This document shows, in pieces, positions 10,801 through 21,099 of a DNA stretch of 64,000 nucleotides (positions are counted from its first letter, which is position 1; each line of letters begins with the position of its first letter). Made by a program: the position numbers and the translations under genes. Source of the DNA: Galaxea fascicularis (Eukaryota; Cnidaria; Anthozoa; Scleractinia; Euphylliidae). The stretch spans positions 583,501 through 647,500 of the forward strand of contig OX419337.1 in assembly GCA_948470475.1 (NCBI GenBank), read 5' to 3'. The notes below the pieces were generated by a model. It had not been told where the DNA came from. It ran no database searches and worked only from the letters and a program-made list of their open reading frames with translations.

Positions 10801-13800
10801 CACTCATATTTGGCCCTATAAAGTCTTTATCATGTGCATCATGTAATGCAAATGTCAGGCTGCTCTTCTGTAGCCTCCAGTAATGTTTCCCAACAAAGGA
10901 ATCACAACAATACATAACTGCAAGTAGTGAATGATTCATTTTCTTAGTTCAGTGGCTTTGGTGATTCATGATTCTAATTGCACTTCATTAATCTTTTTGT
11001 TTTGTAACAGAGCAGAGGCCCGACCTCAACTTATGTCCATTCAGGGTCGTGCAAGTGTAAACTGCAATGTATGTGATATCACTGTGTGTGTAGCTATATA
11101 TCAGTGTAGTTTATAGTTCAGTTTCTTATGTGTTTGATCATGAGAATTTCACCAGTAAAATAATTTGGGACCTTAGAACAGAAGGAAGGAACAAGGAATT
11201 TGAAAGTGATAGCGTGAAAAAGTTGGAGATTTTTGTAATATTGAATAGTAATTTGTAATATAAAAAGTGTAAAGAGGGAACATGCGTTGAGGAAGGGGAC
11301 GAAGTAGCAGCAAGAGGAACAGGAGACCAGCAATATTTCCAGGCAACCCCATACATTATATGCATCTTGTCACTCAAACTCTATTCGTTTTTGGAACAGG
11401 GTTAGCATGACAGTGATGCATGTATAATTAATGTCTGGGGCTGTGTGGGTATCTTTCCCAGAAGACCCCTAGCCCCATCCTTCCTCTATTCACTTCCATC
11501 TGTTTCTTTTGATTCTAAAGAATACGCCACTAATGTTGCTCCCACGAGTCTCCTATAGCTCAATGGTGCAGTATCTGAACTAGTATAATCGGAAGGGTTG
11601 TGTAGAAGATGAAGACCCATTTCTAAATTTAGTATATTTCTTTACTTGTCTGCGTGTAGTCAGCGCCACCAGAAGAGGACTTTCAAGAAGAAATCGTCGA
11701 GTCGAAGGATAATGTTTTCGTGGAAGCAGCAGAGGGAATCGAAGACGATGCCGTGGACGGACGAAATCACCTGTCTTTTTATGATGAGCCCACGGTGACA
11801 TTGAAGCCTGTGGCCTTAGAAAGCGTTGAAAATATAACACAGAAAAGCCAAGAGCAGGGGCCAATGAGCGTTGAGGACACACAGCATGTACAAAGTGTCG
11901 TGCGACCAGCGAGTGTAGATCACGTGACTGAAGGAGATCAGAAAAACGGAAAGAAAAAGCGTGGTAGCAAACACGAACATGAACACGAGGAACACAAAGG
12001 AAAGTTCTGGAAGCGTTCACGTTCTTCTCAAACGACTACGCAAGGCCCGAACGAACACAGGACATCGGGAGTGGTATTCACGGACGAGGAGCACAAACAT
12101 GACAGAAGATCAAGAAAGGTGTCCAAGGAACAAAAGACAAAATCTTTCAAATCGAACGACAGAAAAGGATCCACAGAAAACGAAGAAAAGAAAACGTTAA
12201 ATGAACACCATCACGAAAGACCAAGAGAGGCGACACCTACGTTACAACGGCACTCACGGGGACTTCCGGCTCCCCCACCCCCACCGGGTTTCTCCGGATC
12301 CACACTTCCGGACCGGCCCATCCCGCAGAGGCAAACGTCCGCTCCAGACGGAACTCGTCTGATAGAAGATGACAACTATGAGATGGTGGAGATGAGAAAA
12401 GTTAAGTCAGTGGGAAAAATCAACCTCATTGCCGACGATAATTATGATATAGTTCTGGTTGAGGAACGGAAGCCTCGGCTTCCGGTTTCGGTTTACGACT
12501 CAATTAACGTAGATGAATCAAGCAGTCAAAGAGTTAGTGACATTTACGAAATTGTTGAAGGTACAGAAGAGCCTGACGACGAGGATTTGTACGACGAAGT
12601 TGAAGACGACGAGGGTAACGCCAACGAGAACAAACGAGCCTTGTGCGATGAAGAGGCAGAGGGAGATGAAGATCCTGAGGATCCCTATTCAAGAATAAAG
12701 AAGTTGAAGGAAAATGAGGCGTTAGAGGATTTGGATCTCTATGAAGAAATCGAGAAAAGACAAGAAAATGGAGAAACAAATGGGGTCTTAGATGGAAAAG
12801 ACTTGGGAGCAATTCGTAGTCGTTGCAAGAGCGACACAACCGGGCTGAAACGGGGAGAAAACGAGATTGTCAAACGTTCCAACACAATTGACGTGGTACG
12901 AACGAAAGAAGGTCAAGTCACTTCCACTCCCTTAATGGATTATCTTTACGCTAAAGTCGACCTCAGCAAGAAGACAAAGAGAAATCCCAGCGATGGAGAC
13001 GACACAGGGGAGGAGGTGTGGACTGATAATATCCCTCCTCCTCTACCCCCTGCGTATCTGTCATCGAAACAAATTCAAATTGAGATGTGGGAAAGGGAAG
13101 GTTGGTCAAATTATTTGTGATTGTAGTAGTTATTGTTTTTGCTGTGCATGACGCATTCACAGGCAGTGTTTTTTCTGCCAAATGCAAATATTTTCCCCCA
13201 CCCACAGCGCCTCTCAAGAACATAGCACAATGGCAGTTTTTTTCTTCAATTCACTTGGCGGAAATTTTGTCCCGGTCTAAAACAAAAGTGATGCGGAAAA
13301 CATGATTATCAAGGAGGTGAACAGCGTTCTGTTCAGCTCAGATGGTTGGTTACTGTAGCAAAGAGTGGGAGCTCGCGAGTTTTAATGACTTCCGGATCAC
13401 ATCGCCTTATTCATCGTTTGCAACGAAAATCTAGAAATTTCGGTTGAAATCAATCGTGTGGTTGATTCTCAAAGCTGTAGTCAATGCCATCCGAAATTAT
13501 GGGGTGCTTTCACGTGTACTCTCAGGGGTTTCGTTTGAGGCCGGACACCGGACGTAACGTCAGGTTGTTTGACATGAAAACTCCGGTAGTAACGTCCGAG
13601 GTTCACACGAAATAATTTTTTTTTAAGTCTGACGTCTGCTTGTTTAACCTATGAATCTGGTAGTTTAAAATGTTACCGAAAACCCTGTACTCCGCTCAAA
13701 CTGTCAGAACGGAACTTCAAAAAAGTCTGCAGCATTGAACATTTTTCCGTGTTCGCTATCATATGAAGAAGAATTGCGCGTCAATGTTAAGCGACAGCAA

Positions 13801-14510
13801 CCGCTTCTCGTTCGGTCGGTAGGCTGTTTTTAGAAAGAAAAACCTTGCATTGTGTAATGTTATAAATTGTAAGTCAATAGGTTTGATGTGGTTAAGTCGT
13901 TCTGGCCGTGATAGCACCTCGCCTGTCGTAGTGCAGCTGACCGTGCTCATTAGTTAGTGGCAAACTGCTGTTAAACAATGTCGTGAGGTTTCTCCACTGT
14001 GAGGCCGGTCAGTTTAAAGTTGTTTTCAAGAGTTTTAGAACATGCAACCGAAGTTTGCTAACTTATTTTGATTACTTGTTGCTTCTTCTCTCCATAGGAA
14101 CTGCAGACAGCCTCTACGACGAAGTTGGACCAGGTACCACCGAACAACAGCAATCGCCAAATTTGGAATTATCCGTACCCGACTATAACACCGACGAAAC
14201 TGAGCGATTGTCGAACGTTTCCAACGATTATGAACTTGTTCAAGTTAAACATACCATTACTACTGTAGACGACAGCTATTCAGGACTTGTAGATGAGGGG
14301 CCTAGACCGAAGACGGATAGTTGTGGTCGTGGAGGGCCTGAGCTCTTGGTAGCTCGCCGTACGCCCGCGGGAAGTCCAAGTGATGTAAGTGGTTCCGATG
14401 GAGCACAGGGGGACCAGGACGATAATGACGAACCACATTACGAGTTAGTTGCGCCTCGAAAGGCAAGTCAGAAAGAAACTGTGCATTCATCCAGTTTTGG
14501 TTGGGTTTGA
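7896..14510 (+). CDS. Single-pass membrane protein with a tyrosine-motif-rich cytoplasmic tail (putative signalling adaptor)
   Basis: Exons: 7896-8234, 8501-8615, 9914-10088, 11011-11068, 11660-13100, 14098-14510; phases agree and give 846 residues. The start is fixed by an in-frame TAA immediately before the ATG. Residues ~5-25 are a hydrophobic signal peptide. A short ectodomain with five cysteines runs to ~178, and one transmembrane segment (PVILLVIGVVILVIGG) spans ~180-195. The ~650-residue tail is acidic/charged and carries twelve YxxV/I/L motifs with tyrosines at 469, 491, 508, 525, 540, 572, 590, 659, 716, 754, 770 and 824. It also has proline-rich SH3-ligand-like stretches (LPAPPPPPGF; PPPLPPAYL). 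This layout resembles transmembrane adaptor/docking proteins that recruit SH2 and SH3 proteins after tyrosine phosphorylation; that role is inferred. The donor at 13100 (GTTGGT) is weak, so that junction is the least certain. Not assigned to a known family. Confidence 0.8.
8639..8731 (+). pseudogene. Degenerate tandem copy of the adaptor's exon 2
   Basis: Just after the exon 2 donor, the sequence GCGATATG...GTTTGTCTGAAACGG, AAGTTTAAA, CTGTATTCACTTTC repeats exon 2 (GCGATATGG...GTTTGCCCGAACCGG, AAGTTTAAA, CTGTATTCACTTTC) in the same order with small deletions and substitutions. There is no usable acceptor and the frame is lost, so it is probably not spliced in. Confidence 0.65.
10282..10698. 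mobile_element. pogo/Tigger-like MITE (417 bp)
   Basis: TIRs CAGTTGAACCTCGATTATCC / its inverse with one mismatch (GGATAATCGAGGTTCGACTG) flanked by TA dinucleotides at 10280-10281 and 10699-10700, the target duplication of Tc1/mariner elements. The motif TCGATTATCCGGACT is reiterated several times inside each end. No transposase. In intron 3 of the adaptor gene. Confidence 0.88.
11342..11448. mobile_element. Short MITE family 2, copy 2
   Basis: Same interior as 6329-6448 (ACTCAAACTCTATTCG, GGAACAGGGTTAGCATGACA, ATTAATGTCTGGGGCTGTGTGG), with a decayed left end. Lies in intron 4 of the adaptor gene. Confidence 0.6.
13101..14097 (+). other. Adaptor-gene intron 5, no further feature recognised
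   Basis: About 1 kb between the penultimate and last coding exons. It ends in a good polypyrimidine tract and CCATAG acceptor. I see no repeat family or additional exon here. Confidence 0.5.
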
Positions 14511-14718
14511 TAATTACGTTGGAGTGGAATACTTTTGAGAGGGTTAGGCTTGTCTCCAATATTCGGGATTTCAAAAGTTCCAAAACTTGAGAGTATTAAG
14601 TCACTACGAACTTTTCGTGACTGGTGGAAATTCCATCAAGGTTTGGAAGGATGAAAATTTAGTTGTCGATATAACACGCACCTGGAGTTAACCATCTGTT
14701 TTTGGTGCTTGTTAACCT

Positions 14719-14940
14719 GGGCCCGGTTGTTCGAAAGCCGATTAACGCTAATCCAGGATTAAAAGTTAATCAAGGAGCTTATTTCTCTGTCCCCAAACGT
14801 TGTTCAATTTTGCAAAATTTTAGATCAATCCTGGAAAACAAAAAGCAGCGAAAACAACTTTCATCCAATAGTTTAAAGATTGCAACCAAAGTTTACGCTA
14901 ATCCTGGATTATGTTAAGCGGCTTTTGAACAACCGCGCCC
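14719..14940. mobile_element. MITE family 1, copy 2
   Basis: Ends GGGCCCGGTTGTTCGAAAGC and CAACCGCGCCC. The interior matches the copy at 1037-1275 in order (TTAATCAAGGAGCTTA, AAAAGCAGC, ACGCTAATCCTGGATTA). Lies about 200 bp after the adaptor stop codon. Confidence 0.85.
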
Positions 14941-15046
14941 TGGGGATAAGATACGGCTTGTTCAGATAGCTGTCGTATAATTTAATATTCAGCTACAGAA
15001 CCCGAGCAGGTGATTTTTTTTGGGTATCATTGATCAGTTTGTTATC

Positions 15047-15480
15047 AGAGCGATTTTAAACCGAGTATCGGAAAACCAAAACCAAAGCAGTCATTTTGAC
15101 CAATCACAACGGACGCAAACAGCGCTATAGGCCAATCAGAAAACAAAGGAATTAACTGTAATCAGCGGCAAGCGCGGGAAAAAAGGGTGCGAACAAGCCG
15201 CTATTGGTTTTGGTCGTGCTTCTCATTGGCTGAGAAAGTGGCGGGAGTTTTGCCTACCAATCACAGAACGAAGTTATAGAGCGTTTTCACTCACGTGACC
15301 AGCGGCCATATTGGTTTAATGAAACAAAAGAGAGTATTTGCATAAAAATAGAATTCAATTCCCAGAGGGCTAGCCTGATACACTAATATGGCTGCCTTTC
15401 CTTCGTTCTGGTACACCAACGTGGCCGTCGCGACGTCATGTGAAAACGCTCCATATCGACACGCGATTTAAAACCGCTCT
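15047..15480. mobile_element. Two nested TIR elements
   Basis: An outer pair, AGAGCGATTTTAAACCG at 15047 and CGATTTAAAACCGCTCT ending at 15480, encloses an inner pair, GAGCGTTTTCACTCACGTGA at 15279 and GTGAAAACGCTC ending at 15451. No coding sequence. Confidence 0.65.
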
Positions 15481-15767
15481 ATAGTCTTCGTAAGTTACTC
15501 ACTCAGTATCGGGGTGATTTTCATGATCTTGAAAGCTTATTTTGTTACACTCCAGCCAATCGAACAGAACTTGTGCCAAAATGAGTGCAATATTCCTTGT
15601 ATAAGAGTTATCGCCCGCTCCCTCTCAAAAGAAAGTTCAGTAAATAGAACGAAAGATGCAGGGGGGAGAGAACGTTGTATGTCCTTTATTGAAGTACAAC
15701 TGAACAATCTTGCACGTTATTATTGAAGATTGTGCACATAATTTCGAATATTCCGCAGAGTGGCTAA

Positions 15768-16213
15768 GGCCATCCCCCCTTTTTTTTCGTTTATTGTCGA
15801 ATGCGTTTTCTGATTTTGGTCGGTCGGTCGGAAAAGGAAATAAAAAACAAAAATAAATTGGAAAAGGAGTCTGGAGCTAAGAGGGCTGGTACCTCAGCAT
15901 AATATCCGTGGAGCCTGGAAACAACAAGGTGTGGCTTCAAAGTCAACATGGCGGCAATAGAGGAAGGAAAATCGATGTCGTTGTTAAAATCAAACGAGAA
16001 CAGGGAAAGAAGGATGACCCACCAAAAGTGTAGTTGAAGTATGAAGTAAAAACTACAAATCTTTAAGGCAACAAACTGCTTATGTTTCAGATTAAAGTGA
16101 CAATTGTTTGAAATAGTGTGTCATTGCCTTCTGCGTAACTTTTTTTTTTGTTTCGAAAACTCGAATTTCTGGGTCGGTCGACGACGCTAAACGGAGAAAA
16201 AAAAGGGATGGCC
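15768..16213. mobile_element. Harbinger-type MITE (446 bp)
   Basis: Ends GGCCATCCCCCCTTTTTTTT and AAAAAAAAGGGATGGCC, flanked by TAA at 15765-15767 and 16214-16216. The 3-bp TWA duplication fits the PIF/Harbinger superfamily. GGTCGGTCGG motifs occur near both ends. Confidence 0.75.
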
Positions 16214-16326
16214 TAACTGTCGGAAAATACCCATCGGGCGTAAAATTTACGAAAGTGTTATATGGGTGTTATATTTTTAACCCAAATATAAAGGACTGTC
16301 ATGCAATTTCAAGATTTGTAGCAGTA

Positions 16327-16729
16327 CGGTAGAGTTCCGATAGTAGCGACCCTCGTTACTTTCGGAATTAGCAGCCTTTGGGGGTCGTTACTTTCGGGGA
16401 ACAGAAATCGTTTACAAATAGAGCTGGCGTGAGCTTTTTTTTCCGAAAACTACATAGAGTTTTTAATATCAATTTGAAGAAACGTTCCTGTTGCTAATAC
16501 GAAATTACGTTTACGTTCTCACATCGCTACATCAGTGAACTGTTCCCCTTGTTGTAAATTAAAGTGCCTTATTTTGAACGTATTACGGTATTGTACATTA
16601 AAATTTTAACTGTTGATTGACAAATTAAAGGTATACGGAATACAAGTTTAAAAAAAATTGGTATCGCTACTTTTGGGAGGGGGGGTGATCACTACTTTCG
16701 GGGGGGTCGCTACTTTCGGAACTTTACGG
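16327..16729. mobile_element. TIR element with TA flanks
   Basis: The left end CGGTAGAGTTCCGATAGTAG and right end CTACTTTCGGAACTTTACGG are inverted copies with few mismatches, bordered by TA on both sides. The motif (GC)TACTTTCGG recurs inside both ends. Non-coding. Confidence 0.7.
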
Positions 16730-16731
16730 TA

Positions 16732-17789
16732 GTCTTGTTAGAAACTTGATACAGCGTCTTGTTGTTTTGGGACATGTGCAGTAATAGCCCTTATGCGTGA
16801 TTACGTCACACAACCTAATTTTACCACGAAGCCTCATTTTCAAATTTCAAACTTGTAGATTTTAGCCTGAACTAAATCCTTCAGTAGCACTATTGTAAAG
16901 AATACCCATGCACATGCGCACAGTATGCACGTCCAGAGGGTGAGAAAAACGCAAACGAGGCTTGGTGGTGAATTTTGAACGCCTGGCGTAATCCTGCATA
17001 CGGCCTATCTTATGACAATTCGCCTTCAGTCTTCGATTAAATATTCTTTATGCTTTAGTATAATAGTTGTATTACAGTGTAGACCTATTACCTCATACTA
17101 AACCTATAGCGGGTCTGTAAATCGTCTTTTTGTAGCCAAGCGATCTGATTTTTCTAATATATGGTCATTTCCATATCCTGCTTTTATTGTAACTTCTTGT
17201 TTTAAAGAAAACTTTCGATAACTCGATCATGATCTCCTGCAAATACAAATATCAGTTTAGTACTATAGTCGTAGTTATGAAAGACACAAACGAGAGTCCA
17301 TTAAGTTGCCAATAGTACTGTGAATTTTTAATTTGATGTGACACAGGCAGCACAGTCTGGGTCCCCTAATAAAGATTTATATTTATTACCACACTCGTAA
17401 TGTAGCTTAGGATTCTGCTGCAACCCTCGGCACGTTAAAAGTGGGTGGGGGGTGTTCTTCAAACAAGCTTATTGTTTTCGTCTGTTTGTGATCATTCTTG
17501 GTACGAATCCTCAGTGCTCATTGACAAATTCTGATTCGTAATTGTTATTCAATTGCTGTAACAAAATTGGCCGAATTCTTAGAGCGCGCACTGTGCCGTT
17601 TATCAGGACTCTGAGACATGGAAATAGGCGTGGTCGCATGGACCTAAGTTCAGCCCTTCTTCTCAATGGAAATCGACTTCGTGGTAGTTTACTTAGGTAT
17701 CACGCACTATATTCAAGTTTTGTTTAATAATTTTTTTTCTATTCTGTTAGAGTCAAATGTTTCTTTTAATCAACGGACGTTAAGGAAGC
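16732..17789. other. Intergenic stretch, nothing recognised
   Basis: AT-rich DNA between MITEs and a LINE relic. Short open frames here show no family resemblance. Confidence 0.5.
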
Positions 17790-18550
17790 AAAGTTGCGGG
17801 TCGAGATATGTATGGCGGCGATATGCTGTTTGATGAACTTAAACGAATTTAAACGTAACCATGATAAAACTGAAATTTTATTGATGTCCTCTAGACATCG
17901 GATTTGCCTGCCCTTCGAGTGCCTTAGCGTAGGAAATGAGACACTTTCTGTCTCTACTTCAGCTAGAAGCTTATAGGAGTTGTCTTTGATAAACACATGT
18001 TATTTGACGTTCGCGTCGCTGCGATATGTAAATGGTCGTTCCACCATCTGAGGAATTTGGCTAGGATAAGGAAGCCTTTTTTTAAGCAAACAACCTCCAA
18101 TATTCAGGCCCCAGTTGTTCGAAGGCTGAATAGCGCTATCCACCGGATAAATCCCTATCCAGCGGATAAGTGTTGGGAAAGCTAATTGCACTATCCACTG
18201 GATAGATATTTATCCGGTGGATAGCGCTATCCAGCCTTTGAACAACCAGAGCCAGGCCAACCGGAGCCAGCCCCCCCCCCCCCCCCCCTTTGAAAAATCC
18301 TGGCTACGCCCATGGCTCGAATTGTATCCCAGGTCTCTAACTTTCAGCATATCACTCCGGTATTGCCGGTTTGACCTGCATTGGCTCCCAGTTCATTATC
18401 GTATAGTTTATAAAATCAAATGGTATGGCTCCAACCTATTTGTCTAATCTGTTACACTATCGTACTCACTTAAGATCAATGTGTTCTGTTACTAATATGC
18501 TTCTAGATCAGCCCAGCTGCTCGGGAAAACTTTTACGTTGTTCGCATTGT
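17790..18550 (+). pseudogene. CR1/L2-like LINE reverse transcriptase 3' relic
   Basis: The segment starting about 17843 reads FKRNHDKTEILLMSSRHR...SVGNETLSVSTSARSL, the LN-DKTE-L-L block after the RT palm. After an inserted MITE (18108-18253) and a poly-C tract (~18271-18290) it resumes as LHWLPVHYRI and NGMAPTYLSNLLHYRTHLRS, the typical post-RT C-terminal text. Frameshifts make it non-functional. Confidence 0.8.
18108..18253. mobile_element. MITE related to family 1, inserted in the LINE relic
   Basis: Near-palindromic 146-bp element. Ends GGCCCCAGTTGTTCGAAGGC and CCTTTGAACAACCAGAGCC, with inner inverted ATAGCGCTATCCACCGGAT / ATCCGGTGGATAGCGCTAT. Its tips resemble family 1 (TTGTTCGAA-GC). 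Confidence 0.78.
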
Positions 18551-18593
18551 GTTATTCTCACCAAGTACTTTGAGGACAAGAAGGTTTCGACAA

Positions 18594-18986
18594 TGGCCGA
18601 ATTTATACTAGAGACGAATTATCCGTCTCAGACGGATAATCCGTCGAAGACGAATTATGGAGCAAAATTCGTCTGAGGCTGATTCGTCTGTTAGCACGTC
18701 TTAAAGACGTACTAACAGACGGATAATTCGTCTTAAACGGATTATCCGTCTCTAAATTTATATCTAGACGGAACGTAGACGGTTTTTTGACGAAGTTTCC
18801 ACATGAGAGAGACTAGTTTCTATGTTTTCGCAAGGTTTCCTGGGATGCCTATTTCAAGATGGGTCCGGAAAAGCCACTGCTTCCTAGAAAGTAATTACAA
18901 ATTATTCGTCAAAATTCGTCTTCGGATTTATACTTGGACGAATTATCCGTCTGACGGATAATCCGTCTCTAGTATAAATTCGGCCA
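18594..18986. mobile_element. TIR element built of GACGAATTATCCGTC subrepeats
   Basis: Outer TIRs TGGCCGAATTTATACTAGAG / CTCTAGTATAAATTCGGCCA. The interior repeats the near-palindromic motifs ATTATCCGTC and GACGGATAAT many times on both strands. 393 bp, non-coding. Lies about 430 bp upstream of the phospholipase-like gene. Confidence 0.8.
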
Positions 18987-19419
18987 ATGTCTACCGGGTT
19001 GAAGGAAGATGTCTTACGCCGGCCGATAGAATATTGAGCATACGGTATGTTAATTCTGTGCATTGACAATACTGAGCATACGTATATAGTGACGAGGAAC
19101 AGACATCGAGGCAGAGAACAAAGTTTTTGATAAGTTGTTTTTAAATATAATTGTTGCTGAAAACTTGATCAACCAAGATTAGCAAAAAGCGAAGTGTTGT
19201 TTTGCAAACTTAAGTTCGGTGTTGTGGAGGTACAACACATGAAGACGATGACAATTCGTGAAAGCGCCACAAACGTTTACACTGCACGGGTTTACCCGCG
19301 GGTCACTTGTTTTCGGTACCAGTCAATTTAACCCTTGCGTTGTAATTCACCAGAAGAAACTTCACCACCCGCAGCATCGTTAACTTCAGTTGAAGGTTTT
19401 TTTATTTCAAGAAAAAAAA
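18987..19419 (+). promoter_or_regulatory. Upstream region of the PLC-X gene
   Basis: 433 bp between the last TIR element and the ATG. GTATATAG at about 19082 is a possible TATA-like motif about 340 bp before the start codon. This is weak evidence only. Confidence 0.3.
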
Positions 19420-21099
19420 ATGTATTTTGGCATCTTGGTAGCGTTACCACAGTGTACTCGCTGCTTCTTTTTTGTTCTCCCATGTTTGATTCTTTCTGTG
19501 ACCACAGAGGTTAGTCACAGAGAACTGAACAAGCAGAAGATTATTATCAGAGGAGAGCGATCGATAAACAATCTTAGCAAACATCACCTGTCGCATCGAC
19601 AGGCTGTGATTCTGAACGAGGCCGCTAAGTTTGGGATTCAACGTTTCCGCAGAGGAAAGAAGAATACTAAAATTAGGAGAATCGTTGACTTTGAAAAAGA
19701 TGACATAACGCCTTTTGTGGCATTGTATAAGCTACATGTTTTGTATCAAAGTGGAAACGGACCTCTGAAAGATACATTTTTTAGTGTTTACGCGGTTAAA
19801 AATCATACAGGTGGATTGAGATTCAAGTTCACGAGGGAAAACAAAAATGGAAGACGGTCACCGCGCGAGGAACATTTGGAAGGTGTTTGTGATCAGTTGA
19901 GCAAAGAGGCAAATTGCTCCAAGTGTGGGTTTCGCGGAATTTGTGTTCAAGGCACCGCGAGAATTTCACCATGGCTCCAGTTCGCGTTAAAAACTCAGCG
20001 AGAAATTCAAATGAACGTGCCAGTTAATCACGCTCAGTTTCTTGGGGCACACAACGCTTTCAATAACAGAGCCAGTGGCTATGGGGATTTGGACGATTGC
20101 CATTGGCCGATCACGATGCATGACGTATGTATTTCTCTAGCGAATCAGGAGTTCAGCTTCACGGACCAGCTCAAGATGGGTGTGCGACATCTTGAAGTTG
20201 ACCTGTGGAATTGTTTTGGAAAGATTCGCATGAGTCATGGCAACTCTGATTTAAAATTAGGGTGCTCTCCGTGGGACAAAGAATTTACTGACGGTATGAA
20301 AGAAATTTCGGATTGGACTCAAAATTCCAAAAACAGGTATGAAATAATCCAGGTATATTTCGATGATCACACGAGTGGGCACGATGATCAGGAAATAAAT
20401 CGTGTTATTAAACAGTATTTTGGCGATAAAGTGCTTACACCAAGTGATTTGAATCTAAAATATTCAGGAAGATGGCCAAGCATGAGAGAAATGCGCCTCG
20501 CGAAAAAAACGGTGATTTTAATCGATAGTAATGATCACTCAGGAAAATATCTTCACGACAACTTTTGGACAAATGGTTTTACCGTCAAAACATTTTCTCC
20601 CAAATTTAAAAATTGCTTGGCAATCGGATCCAGCAAAGAAGTTCTTCGAATCAACAGCGATAGCACCCACTATGGCCCCCTGTGGAATGGTGCAAGGGAA
20701 ACTGGTACTATTACTGATTTTAAGAAGTATTTGTTGTGTGGGGTGAATATTCCGTGTGCAGATCAAATAAATCCAGAGCTCATGAAAACTGCAATTTTTA
20801 CTTGGGCCGAAGGAGAGCCAAACCAACCAATCACTGAATCAACTTGTGTTGTTCTCTCAGACGATAAGAGGTGGCATGTGACTAACTGTGTTGACAAACA
20901 TTATTTCGCCTGTGTTTCAAATAAAGACAAAACCCGCTGGAGCGTGAGTTCAGATACGGGAAAATATTCTAGCCCATCGTGCCCCGAAAATACGGAATTC
21001 AGCGTTCCTCACAAGGGATTTGAACATCAGCAGCTTGTCCAAGCAGCGAAAGGGAAAACAGTTTGGATCAATCTGACACCATTCCTTCGCTTTCTTTAA
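19420..21099 (+). CDS. Secreted PI-PLC X-domain-like protein with C-type-lectin-like tail, intronless
   Basis: 559 residues in one exon from ATG 19420 (MYFGILVALP). The N-terminal ~28 residues are hydrophobic and cysteine-containing, like a signal peptide. Residues ~205-360 match a phosphatidylinositol-specific phospholipase C X barrel: FLGAHNAFN (His211-Asn212), GVRHLEVDLW (Glu259, Asp261) and MSHGN (His273). The HN / ExD / H spacing follows the calcium-dependent animal PLC X domain rather than bacterial enzymes, but no PH, EF-hand, Y or C2 domain is present. Residues ~460-490 (WAEGEPN...C...RW...C...YFAC) look like the end of a C-type lectin fold including an EPN sugar-binding motif. The remaining C-terminal segment has a W-C-P-x-F-x-x-P pattern I cannot name. 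A likely AATAAA signal is at 21549. The substrate is unknown; phosphodiesterase activity is inferred. Confidence 0.85.
   Translation: MYFGILVALPQCTRCFFFVLPCLILSVTTEVSHRELNKQKIIIRGERSINNLSKHHLSHRQAVILNEAAKFGIQRFRRGKKNTKIRRIVDFEKDDITPFVALYKLHVLYQSGNGPLKDTFFSVYAVKNHTGGLRFKFTRENKNGRRSPREEHLEGVCDQLSKEANCSKCGFRGICVQGTARISPWLQFALKTQREIQMNVPVNHAQFLGAHNAFNNRASGYGDLDDCHWPITMHDVCISLANQEFSFTDQLKMGVRHLEVDLWNCFGKIRMSHGNSDLKLGCSPWDKEFTDGMKEISDWTQNSKNRYEIIQVYFDDHTSGHDDQEINRVIKQYFGDKVLTPSDLNLKYSGRWPSMREMRLAKKTVILIDSNDHSGKYLHDNFWTNGFTVKTFSPKFKNCLAIGSSKEVLRINSDSTHYGPLWNGARETGTITDFKKYLLCGVNIPCADQINPELMKTAIFTWAEGEPNQPITESTCVVLSDDKRWHVTNCVDKHYFACVSNKDKTRWSVSSDTGKYSSPSCPENTEFSVPHKGFEHQQLVQAAKGKTVWINLTPFLRFL

Noticed and set aside
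11580..12020. 146-codon minus-strand frame opposite the adaptor's large exon
   Set aside because: It is a shadow of the plus-strand coding exon, with no domain and no splice context.
7896..14510. Classical ITAM receptor
   Set aside because: Most tyrosine motifs are more than 12 residues apart and use Val at +3, so the spaced YxxL/I pair of an ITAM is not met; described as YxxV/I/L motifs instead.
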